Counted from the first letter of the stretch, positions 1-7,691 are shown. The stretch is DNA of 17,247 nucleotides from Deltaproteobacteria bacterium (GCA_026388445.1 JAPLJU010000035.1:1-17247); one strand, 5' to 3'. The notes: a model not told the origin generated them from the sequence alone. Translations and numbers: made by a program.

Positions 1-26
1 AGCCCGGCACTTTCCGGGCTTTTTTA
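1..26 (+). terminator. Rho-independent terminator of an upstream gene outside the window
   Basis: AGCCCGG at 1-7 pairs with CCGGGCT at 14-20 around a 6-base loop, followed by a run of T at 20-25. This is the classic stem plus U-tract form on the plus strand. The gene it ends lies left of the window. Confidence 0.85.
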
Positions 27-245
27 TTCCCTCCGACTTTGAAAGGGCAGTGCTCCATTGCCCCGCTCCGGGGCCCTTTAATTTTAACTTGCAATTTTGA
101 TTTATTGTGGTGTTATTTCATTCATTGATCCCTGTTTAAAGTTTCCATCCATTAGAGGTTTCCTCACATTTATTTCCGGTAGCATATCTCGACGTGTCGC
201 GGGACTTTTTGAACCGGACAGACATTATTCAAAGGAGGGAAGGAT
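27..245. other. Leader/intergenic region before the first acyl-CoA ligase
   Basis: No gene is seen in these bases. They hold two overlapping hairpins. One pairs 45-52 with 56-63 (GGGCAGTG with CATTGCCC, one G-U pair). The other pairs 60-64 with 70-74 (GCCCC with GGGGC). An alternative long pairing joins AAAGGGC 42-48 with GCCCTTT 73-79. The pairings compete for the same bases. A weak promoter candidate (TTGCAA at 90-95, TGTTAT at 112-117, spacer 16) lies downstream of them. The end of the region carries the strong ribosome binding site AAAGGAGG at 231-238, seven bases before the ATG at 246. Confidence 0.4.
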
Positions 246-1946
246 ATGGCTGAAGAATCCATCTATCTGAAAAAACCCTGGCTGAAGAGTTACGAGAAGG
301 GGGTCCCAGAGCGGATCAGCTACGAAGAGATCTGCATGCCCGACATCCTGGACCGGACGGCAAAGCAGTTCCCCGACAAGCCGGCCCTCATCTTCCAGGG
401 CTACTCGGTTACCTACCGGGAGCTCAAGGACATGGTGGACCGATTCGCCACGTGCCTGGCCGATTTCGGGGTCCGGCAGGGGGACGCCGTGGCGATTCTT
501 CTTCCCAACCTGATCCCCTGCGTCGTCGCTTATTTTGCCATCCTGAGACTGGGGGCCATCACCGTGATGAATAACCCCCTATACTCCGACCGGGAACTGG
601 AGCATCAGTTCAACGACTCGGGCTCGAAGGTCCTCGTGACCCTCGACCTTCTCGGCAACCGCATGATTGACCTGCGGCCGAAGACGAAGATCAAGCAGAT
701 CGTCTACACCTCCATAGGTGATTATCTACCTTTTCCCAAGAGCATGCTCTTTCCCCTGGTCGGCAAAAAGAAGAAGCTCGCCGCCGATGTCAAGCCGGCC
801 CCCGATGTCTATAAGTGGAAGGACTGCGTAGCGAAATACGGCCCGAACCCGCCGCGGCCGAAGATCGGCTTCGAGGACGTGGCCATGTACCAGTACACCG
901 GAGGGACGACCGGTGTCTCCAAGGGGGTGATGCTGACCCATGCCAACTTGAGCAAGCAGATCCAGCAGGCGGAAGCCTGGTTTCCGGTATTCAAGAAGGG
1001 GGCGGAGATCGTCCTCGGCGCCCTTCCTTTCTTCCACGTCTTCGGCATGACCACGGCCATGAATTTCGCCGTGCACATGGGTTGGCCGGACGTCCTCGTC
1101 CCCAGGCCGCAGCCGGAGCCGCTTCTCGAGGCCATCGGGAAGTTCAAGCCCACCTTCGCGCCGCTCGTGCCCACCATGTACATCGGGATGCTGAACCACC
1201 CCGATCTAAAGAAAACGGACATGTCCTGTTTAAAGGGGTGTTTTTCCGGGAGCGCTCCCCTTCCTGTTGAGGTCATACATGAATTCGAGAGGGTTACGGG
1301 AGCGGTCATCGTCGAGGGTTTCGGCATGACGGAAACGACACCCGTTACCCATGTGAACCCCTTTGCCGGGGGGGCCCGGAAAGTTGGGAGTGTCGGAGTG
1401 CCCATCAGCGACACGGAGGCCCGGATCGTCGATCTCGAAACGGGGCTCAACGACATGCCCCTGGGGAAACCGGGAGAGCTGATCGTTAAGGGACCCCAGA
1501 TCATGAAGGGTTACCTGAACAAGCCCGATGAGACAGCCTACACGCTTCGAAACGGCTGGTGCTTCACCGGCGACATCGCCACGATGGACGAAGACGGTTA
1601 TTTCTACATCGTGGACCGGAAGAAAGACATGATCATCTCGGGCGGGTTCAACATCTACCCGCGGGACATCGACGAGGTCTTCTACGAGCACCCGAAGGTC
1701 CAGGAAGCCTGTTCCATAGGCATCCCTGACCCCAAGCGGGGGGAGAACGTGAAGGTCTTCGTCGTCCTGAAGGAAGGTGAGACGGCGACACAGGCAGAGT
1801 TGATCGAATTCTGCAAGACTAAGCTCGCCACTTTTAAGCTACCGGCAGAGATCGAATTCCGCAAGGAGCTGCCGAAGAGTACCGTCGGGAAGGTACTTCG
1901 CAAGGAGCTCAAGGCGCAAGAGATGGAAAAGCGAAAAAAGGGCTGA
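246..1946 (+). CDS. Long-chain/medium-chain fatty acid--CoA ligase (AMP-forming, FadD-like)
   Basis: This enzyme activates a fatty or other carboxylic acid to acyl-CoA through an acyl-AMP intermediate, and is probably cytoplasmic or peripherally membrane-bound. It has 566 residues, normal for the FadD family, and all core motifs of the acyl-adenylate superfamily are present. The nucleotide-binding loop YTGGTTGVSKG is at 217-227, GFGMTET near 358-364, the TGD plus DRKKDMIISGGFN hinge region near 440-475, and the C-terminal PKSTVGK at 543-549 with catalytic Lys549. The ATG at 246 follows AAAGGAGG with a seven-base spacer. The gene stands alone, converging on the CoA-hydrolase/GNAT gene across a shared terminator. 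Substrate chain length cannot be read from the sequence. The intact PX4GK motif is the known acetylation target of Pat-type GNAT enzymes in this family. Confidence 0.93.
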   Translation: MAEESIYLKKPWLKSYEKGVPERISYEEICMPDILDRTAKQFPDKPALIFQGYSVTYRELKDMVDRFATCLADFGVRQGDAVAILLPNLIPCVVAYFAILRLGAITVMNNPLYSDRELEHQFNDSGSKVLVTLDLLGNRMIDLRPKTKIKQIVYTSIGDYLPFPKSMLFPLVGKKKKLAADVKPAPDVYKWKDCVAKYGPNPPRPKIGFEDVAMYQYTGGTTGVSKGVMLTHANLSKQIQQAEAWFPVFKKGAEIVLGALPFFHVFGMTTAMNFAVHMGWPDVLVPRPQPEPLLEAIGKFKPTFAPLVPTMYIGMLNHPDLKKTDMSCLKGCFSGSAPLPVEVIHEFERVTGAVIVEGFGMTETTPVTHVNPFAGGARKVGSVGVPISDTEARIVDLETGLNDMPLGKPGELIVKGPQIMKGYLNKPDETAYTLRNGWCFTGDIATMDEDGYFYIVDRKKDMIISGGFNIYPRDIDEVFYEHPKVQEACSIGIPDPKRGENVKVFVVLKEGETATQAELIEFCKTKLATFKLPAEIEFRKELPKSTVGKVLRKELKAQEMEKRKKG

Positions 1947-1978
1947 AAAGTCTTACGACGACCGTCGGCTTTTGATCG

Positions 1979-2020
1979 AAAAAAGGGAGAACAACGGGTC
2001 ACCGGGGTTCTCCCTTTTTT
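1979..2020. terminator. Bidirectional terminator between convergent genes
   Basis: GGGAGAAC at 1985-1992 pairs with GTTCTCCC at 2007-2014, extended by AAAA 1981-1984 with TTTT 2015-2018. Inside the loop CGG/CCG can also pair. A T-run follows on the plus strand (2015-2021) and A's precede it, which become a U-run on the minus strand. It therefore can end both the ligase gene (+) and the CoA-hydrolase/GNAT gene (-). Confidence 0.85.
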
Positions 2021-2053
2021 TATTTTCCTTTATCTTCTCATCTTCTGATCTTC

Positions 2054-3979
2054 CTAACTTTTGAACTTTTTGTCTTCCTGTTCTTCATCCATAAAGGGGA
2101 TGATGAGTTCGTAGGCCCCGCCGGAAAGGACCGCCTGGAGCGGGACTGCCGATTTTTCAAAGACCTTCATCATGCCCTTGTTGTCGGCCAGGACATCGGC
2201 CGTGAACCCTTCTATTCCGCCCCGTTCCTGCGCAATGCGGATGAGCATCTCGAGGAGGAATGAGGCAATGCCCCGCCCCTGGTAAGCCTCGTCGACGACA
2301 AAGGCCACATCGGCATAGGGCCGGTCCTTCAGACGGACGTATCGAGCCTCGGCAACGACGCGCTCGCCACTCGCCTCCTTGATGACCCCCACGATAGACA
2401 TGGCCGTCCGGTAATCCACGTTCACATACTCCTGCATCTTTCCATGAGGCATCGTCTTGACGGGGCTGAAATACCGGTAATAAACCGCTTGATCTGAGAA
2501 CCGGTAAAAAAGCCGCCTCATTTCCTCCTCGTCGGATGGTTTGATCGCTCGAAACTGGACGGTCAAGTTTCCTTTGAACGTTTGCGTAAATGCGATACCC
2601 GAGGGATACAGATGGCCCGAATCGGCGAAGTAGATCTGGTCAGGGTAGAGCAGCTTCGCCTCTTTCGCGCGCCGAACCAGCTCGGCCCGGTCACCGGGGT
2701 GCGCGATGTCAATCATCGCCTGAGCACGTTCCCGGACTGTACGGCCCGAGAAATAGGCCACGCCGTATTCCGTGACCACCATGTCAAGGTCCTCGCGATT
2801 GGAGAACTGGTTGGGAAAGTCGTCGATCGAAATGACAATGTTGGGCTCTCCCCTGAGGTTACGGCTGGGAAGTGCGAAGATCGTCCTCCCGCCTCGCGAG
2901 AGCGCCGCGCCTGCAAAGAGTTCCTGGACGGCACCGGGGCCGGCCGTCACATTGCCCATCCCGATGTGGAGGGCGATGCCGCCTGTGATGTCCGCCTTCC
3001 TCGCAGGGAGAACAGCGATGAACCGGTCGTTCTGGCCGATGTTTTTTGGATCCATGACAACGTCGAGAGGCTGAAAATCGACAAAAGGGTTTCGGTCCAG
3101 CCATTTCATGAGCTTCTGTGTGCCCATGACATAAGAGGCCAGGCATTTGCCCCTGAAAAAACCCTTGAAGCGGTTGGTCACCACCCTTCCCTCGACCAAT
3201 TCCATGAGGGCGTCCGTGAAGAAAGGCGTGTGAACCACCAGATTCTTCCTCTTCCAGAGTTGACAGGCCAGTGCCTCGTAGAGGGGCCCGATGGAAAATG
3301 ACAGGCAGCTTCCGTCATCGACGATGGCGGCGATGTGTGCACCGATGCTGTCGTAGCACTCCGGGACAGGCCAGCGGGGGAGATAAATGGGGGGTTCCGT
3401 TGACTGGACCAGGTAGTTGAAGTCATTGACATGGACGAAGGTGTCACCCAGGGTACGGGGGATGTTCTCATTGATCTCCACCACAACAAGGGTGGCCTTG
3501 TCCATGGCGTAACGGGCCACGTCAACGCCGAGGCTGAGGCTCGCATGGCCGTTCTCGTCCGGCGGGGTGATCTGGATGAAAGCGACGTCGATGTGAACGG
3601 CGCCCGACTTGAAGAGCCAGGGGATGCGGGAAAACCGGCTCGGGATGAGGTCCACCCGCCCCGCCGTGATCGCCGTACTGGCCACCCATCCCGAGTAGAA
3701 GGTCTTCAGACGGTATTTCCGTGAGTACCGCTCGTCGATGGAGACGGTGTCGCCGAGGCTCACCAGCTGGATCATCTCCAGGTCCTGGAGGTTGGTGCGG
3801 TTCGACTCCATCAGGTGTTTCACGAGGGTCCTGGGCTCTGCCATTCCCGTCCCGAGGAAGATCGTCATCCCCGGCTTGATCTCTTCGAACACCTTGTCCG
3901 GGGTGACAACCTTTGTTTTCCATGAAGCATCCTGAGGGGACATAAATTGGCCTTTTTCCCGGTTCGTTGATTCTATCAT
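2054..3979 (-). CDS. Acetyl-CoA hydrolase/CoA-transferase-like protein fused to a C-terminal GNAT acetyltransferase
   Basis: The protein has 641 residues in the longest frame. Residues about 20-450 match the acetyl-CoA hydrolase/4-hydroxybutyrate CoA-transferase family (DVVMDPKNIGQNDRFIAV, GAALSRGGRTIFALPS, VVTEYGVA). Residues about 475-630 form a GNAT domain with the acetyl-CoA loop QGRGIA at 567-572. Where active CoA-transferases carry catalytic Glu in an ExD-L/I-TG context, this protein has Lys328 (PARKADITG), and the usual GGQ/GxGG loop is changed to AGPGAVQ. The first domain may therefore bind rather than transfer CoA, with the GNAT part acting as a protein or small-molecule acetyltransferase. 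Start is uncertain: Met13 at 3943 has a better-spaced AAAAAGG (seven bases) than the first ATG at 3979, and a possible promoter overlaps 3979. Its convergent neighbour is an acyl-CoA ligase, a typical target of such enzymes. Confidence 0.88.
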   Translation of the reverse strand: MIESTNREKGQFMSPQDASWKTKVVTPDKVFEEIKPGMTIFLGTGMAEPRTLVKHLMESNRTNLQDLEMIQLVSLGDTVSIDERYSRKYRLKTFYSGWVASTAITAGRVDLIPSRFSRIPWLFKSGAVHIDVAFIQITPPDENGHASLSLGVDVARYAMDKATLVVVEINENIPRTLGDTFVHVNDFNYLVQSTEPPIYLPRWPVPECYDSIGAHIAAIVDDGSCLSFSIGPLYEALACQLWKRKNLVVHTPFFTDALMELVEGRVVTNRFKGFFRGKCLASYVMGTQKLMKWLDRNPFVDFQPLDVVMDPKNIGQNDRFIAVLPARKADITGGIALHIGMGNVTAGPGAVQELFAGAALSRGGRTIFALPSRNLRGEPNIVISIDDFPNQFSNREDLDMVVTEYGVAYFSGRTVRERAQAMIDIAHPGDRAELVRRAKEAKLLYPDQIYFADSGHLYPSGIAFTQTFKGNLTVQFRAIKPSDEEEMRRLFYRFSDQAVYYRYFSPVKTMPHGKMQEYVNVDYRTAMSIVGVIKEASGERVVAEARYVRLKDRPYADVAFVVDEAYQGRGIASFLLEMLIRIAQERGGIEGFTADVLADNKGMMKVFEKSAVPLQAVLSGGAYELIIPFMDEEQEDKKFKS

Positions 3980-4004
3980 CTATGACTTTCCCGTCTCCTG
4001 TCAA
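3975..4004 (-). promoter_or_regulatory. Possible sigma70-type promoter for the CoA-hydrolase/GNAT gene
   Basis: On the minus strand a perfect TTGACA (plus 3999-4004) is followed after 18 bases by GATGAT (plus 3975-3980, four of six matches). Transcription would then start near 3968, downstream of the longest-frame ATG, which would favour Met13 at 3943 as the real start. The -10 match is weak. Confidence 0.3.
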
Positions 4005-4049
4005 GTGGAACTGCCTGCGGGGATACAATCGGCCATCGCCATTTTGACT

Positions 4050-4078
4050 TTGTAATTCACTGACCGATTCTTTATAAT
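4050..4078 (+). promoter_or_regulatory. Promoter of the flavodoxin gene, predicting a leaderless mRNA
   Basis: TTGTAA at 4050-4055 and a perfect TATAAT at 4073-4078 are separated by 17 bases. Counting six bases past the -10 box puts the transcription start at 4085, which is the A of the flavodoxin ATG. No Shine-Dalgarno sequence precedes that ATG, consistent with leaderless translation. Confidence 0.55.
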
Positions 4079-4084
4079 TCGCTC

Positions 4085-4540
4085 ATGGTCAGGATACTGA
4101 TTATCTTTCACTCTCAAACGGGCAATACCGAGCGGATGGCGAAGGCTGTGGCGGACGGGGCCGGGAGCATTGAAAACACGGAGGTCGTCCTGAAGCACGC
4201 CCGCGACGCCACCCTGGACGATCTGATTCGGGCCGACGGTCTTGCCATCGGAACGCCGGAGAACTTCGGATACATGTCCGGGATGATCAAGGACTTCTTC
4301 GACCGGACCTTTTACCCCGCCCAGGGGAAGGTCTTCCGCAAGCCCTACGTGGTCTTTGTCTCCGCCGGTAACGACGGTACGGGCGCCGTCAGAAGCATAG
4401 AGCGCGTCGCCATCGGCTATCAATTCAAGAAGGTCTATGAACCGGTGATTTCGAAGGGTAAACTCACAGAAGAGACGCTGGAGAAGTGCCGTGAGCTGGG
4501 AAAGACACTGGCCGGGGGCATTTCGCTTGGAATCTACTAG
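4085..4540 (+). CDS. Flavodoxin-family FMN protein / NAD(P)H oxidoreductase
   Basis: This is a small (151 residues) flavodoxin-fold electron carrier or quinone/NAD(P)H reductase, presumably binding FMN in the cytoplasm. The N-terminal strand ends in the phosphate-binding loop SQTGNT at residues 10-15. The middle GTPENFGYMSGMIKDFFDR and VFVSAGNDGTGA segments are the second and third FMN-contacting regions of this family. The length is normal for a single-domain flavodoxin. The ATG at 4085 lacks a ribosome binding site but lies exactly where transcription should begin from the promoter at 4050-4078. It diverges from the CoA-hydrolase/GNAT gene. A role passing electrons for fatty-acid oxidation is possible but not shown by the sequence. 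A WrbA-like quinone reductase function is the main alternative. Confidence 0.85.
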   Translation: MVRILIIFHSQTGNTERMAKAVADGAGSIENTEVVLKHARDATLDDLIRADGLAIGTPENFGYMSGMIKDFFDRTFYPAQGKVFRKPYVVFVSAGNDGTGAVRSIERVAIGYQFKKVYEPVISKGKLTEETLEKCRELGKTLAGGISLGIY

Positions 4541-4551
4541 CCCACCTTGAA

Positions 4552-4609
4552 TGACTGCAGGGGTGCTGCTTTTCTCGCCGCCATGTCTGTGGGCATGGTT
4601 AAGCAGTCA
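4552..4609. repeat. Nested inverted repeats between flavodoxin and methyltransferase genes
   Basis: TGACTGC at 4552-4558 pairs with GCAGTCA at 4603-4609, and CCATG 4581-4585 with CATGG 4594-4598. A short GCAG/CTGC stem at 4557-4569 is followed by TTTT and might act as a weak flavodoxin terminator. The right arm overlaps the 3' end of the methyltransferase gene, so the structure may serve both convergent transcripts. Confidence 0.35.
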
Positions 4610-5342
4610 CCAGAAGGGAGAAACGACGGAATTTATCTCTCGTTAAGCAGCCAGTGTCGTAGGATGTCAAACCGATCTCCTGTATTTTTCTGTTTATGAA
4701 GATTCCGTAATCCGCCTGGTGAACATCGTCTATCACGATAACCCCTCCAGGGCTTTTCATCCTCGTGACTTTTTCGAAGTTTTCATGTCGAAATTCGAAT
4801 GTCCCGATGTCGTATAAAATCAGATCAAATGAACCTTCGCCCTTCTGGATGAAATCATCCCAGGTCAGCAAGTGATCGGAAGGCATCCCGTGGTCATCCA
4901 AAAAACCCCTCGTTTTGTTTAACCACTCAGAAGAGTCGTCAACGGACCAAACGGTCGTATTCTGTTTTTCAGACGATTTGTAAAAAAGAAACACAAAGGA
5001 GCTGAATCCGCTGCCCAGATCCAGAATTCTTCCCGGTCTGCGTTCGTTGCACATGAGAAGAAGAAATGTGGATAATTCCATAGAAATTGTCATGATTTCA
5101 TTCGACATGTGTTTCGTATAATATTCATAATATGGCTGCAATTTGAGTTCATAATCATGGGCACGGGTTTCATATTCCGTCGTCAATGATGGATATTTTT
5201 CCTGTAAACGCCGCCGATCCAGCGAGGAGAGGATCGCCTGTCTGATGGATAGATCATAGAATTTGTTCCTGAAGTAAATTGTATTATACCTGGCCATATT
5301 CTTAATAAATTTAACCAACCAGGATAAGTTCGGTCGTTTCAT
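4599..5342 (-). CDS. Class I SAM-dependent methyltransferase of unknown substrate
   Basis: The protein has 247 residues. It carries the SAM-binding motif I LDLGSG at 107-112, an acidic end of the second strand (VDD, 134-136) that would hold the SAM ribose, FDLILYD at 172-178 (motif IV region) and VIVIDDVHQ at 201-209. About 100 residues rich in Arg, Lys and Tyr precede the methyltransferase fold, and no signal peptide or clear membrane segment is seen. The ATG at 5342 follows AAAGGGG with a seven-base spacer. The base composition is visibly richer in A and T than the flanking metabolic genes, and the gene has no metabolic partner next to it, which hints at horizontal acquisition. Similar proteins occur in polysaccharide and FkbM-like gene sets, but the substrate cannot be assigned here. 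Confidence 0.75.
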   Translation of the reverse strand: MKRPNLSWLVKFIKNMARYNTIYFRNKFYDLSIRQAILSSLDRRRLQEKYPSLTTEYETRAHDYELKLQPYYEYYTKHMSNEIMTISMELSTFLLLMCNERRPGRILDLGSGFSSFVFLFYKSSEKQNTTVWSVDDSSEWLNKTRGFLDDHGMPSDHLLTWDDFIQKGEGSFDLILYDIGTFEFRHENFEKVTRMKSPGGVIVIDDVHQADYGIFINRKIQEIGLTSYDTGCLTRDKFRRFSLLVTA

Positions 5343-5438
5343 CGAAAAGCCCCTTTCATGAATATTGAGGATTGTACGTCCTCTCCGAGTGGCTCACCGT
5401 GGCGATCATCTTGCAGGCAAACAGGTTAATCTGACGAT

Positions 5439-5472
5439 GACTTTTCTGCTGATATTTTTTTATCAGAAAGTC
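5439..5472. repeat. Imperfect inverted repeat upstream of the methyltransferase gene
   Basis: GACTTTTCTGCTGATA at 5439-5454 pairs imperfectly with TATCAGAAAGTC at 5461-5472 across a T-rich loop. It lies between the cluster terminator and the methyltransferase start, so it may be an operator or a secondary terminator. Nothing else is seen in 5343-5493. Confidence 0.4.
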
Positions 5473-5493
5473 AAAGTCATTGTATGAAAAATA

Positions 5494-5521
5494 AGAGCGC
5501 GAGGATTACTCCTCGCGCTCT
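5494..5521 (-). terminator. Rho-independent terminator of the beta-oxidation cluster
   Basis: An 11-bp perfect stem joins AGAGCGCGAGG 5494-5504 with CCTCGCGCTCT 5511-5521 around a six-base loop. On the minus strand it is followed by TTATTTTTC. It lies 22 bases after the acyl-CoA dehydrogenase stop codon and marks the end of the minus-strand cluster. Confidence 0.9.
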
Positions 5522-5543
5522 CTTCTGGTCAGCCGAGATCGTA

Positions 5544-6692
5544 TCACCTCGCACCGAGGAGCTTCCTGGCGATAACCATTCTCTGGATTTCGTTCGTGCC
5601 CTCGTAGATCTGGCAGATCTTGGCGTCTCTCATGTGTCTCTCCGCCGGGTATTCCTTGCAGTAGCCGTACCCGCCGAAGATCTGGACACCCTCGATGGCC
5701 GCCTTCATGGCCACGTCGGAGGCATACATCTTCGCCATGGCGGACTCCTTCTCGTAGTCCATGTGGTTGTCTTCCATCCAGGCGGCCTTCAGGAGCAGCA
5801 GCTCAGCCGCGTCGAGTTCCGTCGCCATGTCGGCGAGCTTGAACTGGACTGCCTGGAAGGTGGAGATGGGCTTGCCGAACTGCACCCTCTCCTTGGAGTA
5901 CTGGAGGGCGTCCTCCAGGGCGGCCCTGCCGATGCCGAGGGCCTGGGAGCCGATGCCGATGCGGCCGCAGTCAAGACCCATCAGCATTTGCTTGAATCCC
6001 TGGCCGACCTTGCCCAGAAGGTTTTCCGCCGGCACCTCGGCGTCCTCGAAGACGAGCTCCGCCGTCCCGGAGGCCAGAATTCCCATCTTCTCCTCGATCT
6101 TGCCGACGGAGAACCCCTTGGTGTTCTTCAGGTCGACGATTAGGTTGATGACCCCCTTATAACCTTGTGCCGGATCTGTAGTACAGGCTAAAACACAATA
6201 CCGGGCGACATTACCGTTGGTGATAAATCTCTTGACGCCGTTCAGGACGTACTTGTCGCCCTTTAGTGTGGCCCTGCAGGCGAGCGCCCCCGCATCGGAA
6301 CCGGCGCCCGCTTCCGTCAGGGCGTAGCAGCCTTCGACCTTTCCGCCGGCGACCGGTGGGAGGAACTTCTTCTTCTGCGCCTCTGTCCCGAAGCTGTCTA
6401 TCGGGAAGCCGTAAAGGGAGTTGTTGACCGAGACGATGACGCCGCAGCTCGCGCAGGCCTTTGAAATGGCGATCATGGCATGGACGTAAGTCACCGTGTC
6501 CATTCCCGCCCCGCCGTACTCCGTCGGGATCGAAACACCCATGATGCCCATCTCGCCCAGAGCCCGGCAGATTTCCTCCGGGTGCCTGTGCGTCTTGTCC
6601 AGCTCGGCGGCTATGGGCTTGATACGGGCTTCTGCAAATTTAGTTACCTGATCCTTTACCATCTGTTGTTCTTCTGTTAATCCAAAGTTCAT
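5544..6692 (-). CDS. Acyl-CoA dehydrogenase (short-chain/butyryl-CoA type)
   Basis: This FAD enzyme oxidises acyl-CoA to 2-enoyl-CoA and normally passes electrons to electron-transfer flavoprotein; no etf genes are in the window. It has 382 residues, the usual length for the short-chain group. CYALTEAGAGSDAG (about 122-135) and FITNG (about 156-160) line the FAD site, and the C-terminal QIYEGTNEIQR places the catalytic base at Glu364. GKPISTFQAVQFKLADM is the conserved helix near residues 270-290. The ATG at 6692 follows AAAGGGGGG with an eight-base spacer. It is the last gene of the cluster, 73 bases after enoyl-CoA hydratase and just before a strong terminator. In syntrophic bacteria this class can work in either direction, so butyryl-CoA oxidation or crotonyl-CoA reduction are both possible. 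Confidence 0.93.
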   Translation of the reverse strand: MNFGLTEEQQMVKDQVTKFAEARIKPIAAELDKTHRHPEEICRALGEMGIMGVSIPTEYGGAGMDTVTYVHAMIAISKACASCGVIVSVNNSLYGFPIDSFGTEAQKKKFLPPVAGGKVEGCYALTEAGAGSDAGALACRATLKGDKYVLNGVKRFITNGNVARYCVLACTTDPAQGYKGVINLIVDLKNTKGFSVGKIEEKMGILASGTAELVFEDAEVPAENLLGKVGQGFKQMLMGLDCGRIGIGSQALGIGRAALEDALQYSKERVQFGKPISTFQAVQFKLADMATELDAAELLLLKAAWMEDNHMDYEKESAMAKMYASDVAMKAAIEGVQIFGGYGYCKEYPAERHMRDAKICQIYEGTNEIQRMVIARKLLGAR

Positions 6693-6765
6693 GGCAATAA
6701 CCCCCCTTTGTAATTTTTTATGTTAAATCCTTCGTGGATTCAAACACGTTGATGTGTCTCTGTTA

Positions 6766-7548
6766 TTAACGTCCCTTGAAAGCCGGTTTCCTCTTCTCGA
6801 GGAAGGCCTTCATGCCTTCTTTCTGATCGTCGGTGCTGAAGCACTGGGAGCAGCACTCCGTCTCGAGCCTCAGGGCATTGTCGAGGGCAAGATCGTAGCC
6901 GAAGTTGATCGCATGCTTGGCCATCTTGAGCGCGAAACCGGGCAGTGTGGCCAGCTTTGCGGCGAACTTCTTCGTTTCCGCCATGAGCTGATCCAGCGGG
7001 TAGACGCGGTTCACGAGGCCTATCTCGTAGGCCCGCTTGGCGTCGATCTGCCCACCGCCCATGATATACTCCTTTGCCCTCCCGATGCCGACCAGGCGCG
7101 TCAGTCTCTGCGTCCCGCCCCATCCGGGAATCAAGCCGATCAAAATCTCGGGCTGGCCGAAGCGGGCGTTTTCAGAGGCGAAACGGAAGTCGCAGGACAT
7201 GGCGAGTTCCACCCCGCCGCCGAGGGCGAATCCGTTGACCGCCGCGATGACGGGCTTGGGTAGCGTTTCAAACATCCTGAACGTTTCGATGCCGGCCTCC
7301 ATGAAAAGCATGGCCTGCTGGGGCCTCAACTCGACCATCTGGGAAATGTCGGCACCCGCCACGAAGGATTTCTCGCCGGCACCGGTTAAAATGACGGCCT
7401 TGATGGCTTCATCGGTTTTGCACTTGACGGCCGCGTCGTAAAGCTCACCGATCACATCCGAGTTCAGGGCGTTGAGCGCCTTGGGCCGGTTGATCGTGAT
7501 GGTGGCGACCCCGTCCGCCACTTCAAATAAAATATTCTTGTATTCCAT
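6766..7548 (-). CDS. Enoyl-CoA hydratase (crotonase family)
   Basis: This enzyme hydrates 2-enoyl-CoA to 3-hydroxyacyl-CoA. The 260-residue protein has both crotonase catalytic glutamates, Glu114 in LGGGVELAM and Glu134 in FGQPEILIGLIPG, twenty residues apart as in rat enoyl-CoA hydratase. The oxyanion-hole segment FVAGADI is near residues 62-68. The longest frame begins with a GTG at 7557 that directly abuts the AAAGGAG sequence. The ATG at 7548 lies eight bases after it and is the better start. The gene sits between 3-hydroxyacyl-CoA dehydrogenase and acyl-CoA dehydrogenase, which fits a crotonyl-CoA/3-hydroxybutyryl-CoA step. Other crotonase-fold activities are less likely because both glutamates and the cluster context agree with a hydratase. 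Confidence 0.92.
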   Translation of the reverse strand: MEYKNILFEVADGVATITINRPKALNALNSDVIGELYDAAVKCKTDEAIKAVILTGAGEKSFVAGADISQMVELRPQQAMLFMEAGIETFRMFETLPKPVIAAVNGFALGGGVELAMSCDFRFASENARFGQPEILIGLIPGWGGTQRLTRLVGIGRAKEYIMGGGQIDAKRAYEIGLVNRVYPLDQLMAETKKFAAKLATLPGFALKMAKHAINFGYDLALDNALRLETECCSQCFSTDDQKEGMKAFLEKRKPAFKGR

Positions 7549-7613
7549 CGTCCTCACTCCTTTCTTTGGTCGTTAAAATGCTTCGCAAACCTGATCCCAG
7601 ATTGACAAATGGC

Positions 7614-7656
7614 ATTCGAAGCCCTCGCCCCGATGACGGGGCGCGGGGCTTCGAAT
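7614..7656. repeat. Long intercistronic hairpin between hydratase and dehydrogenase genes
   Basis: ATTCGAAGCCC at 7614-7624 pairs with GGGCTTCGAAT near 7646-7656, and CGCCCCG 7626-7632 with CGGGGCG 7637-7643, with a small internal bulge and the loop ATGA. It starts 36 bases after the 3-hydroxyacyl-CoA dehydrogenase stop on the minus strand. There is no U-tract on either strand, so it is unlikely to be a simple terminator and may protect the upstream mRNA. Confidence 0.75.
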
Positions 7657-7691
7657 ATTATGGTTCTCGTCGGGTCAGCCGACCGGAACAA

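Noticed and set aside
5484..6143. A 219-residue plus-strand open frame opposite acyl-CoA dehydrogenase
   Set aside because: It runs through the terminator and the antisense of a conserved enzyme and has no recognisable domain.
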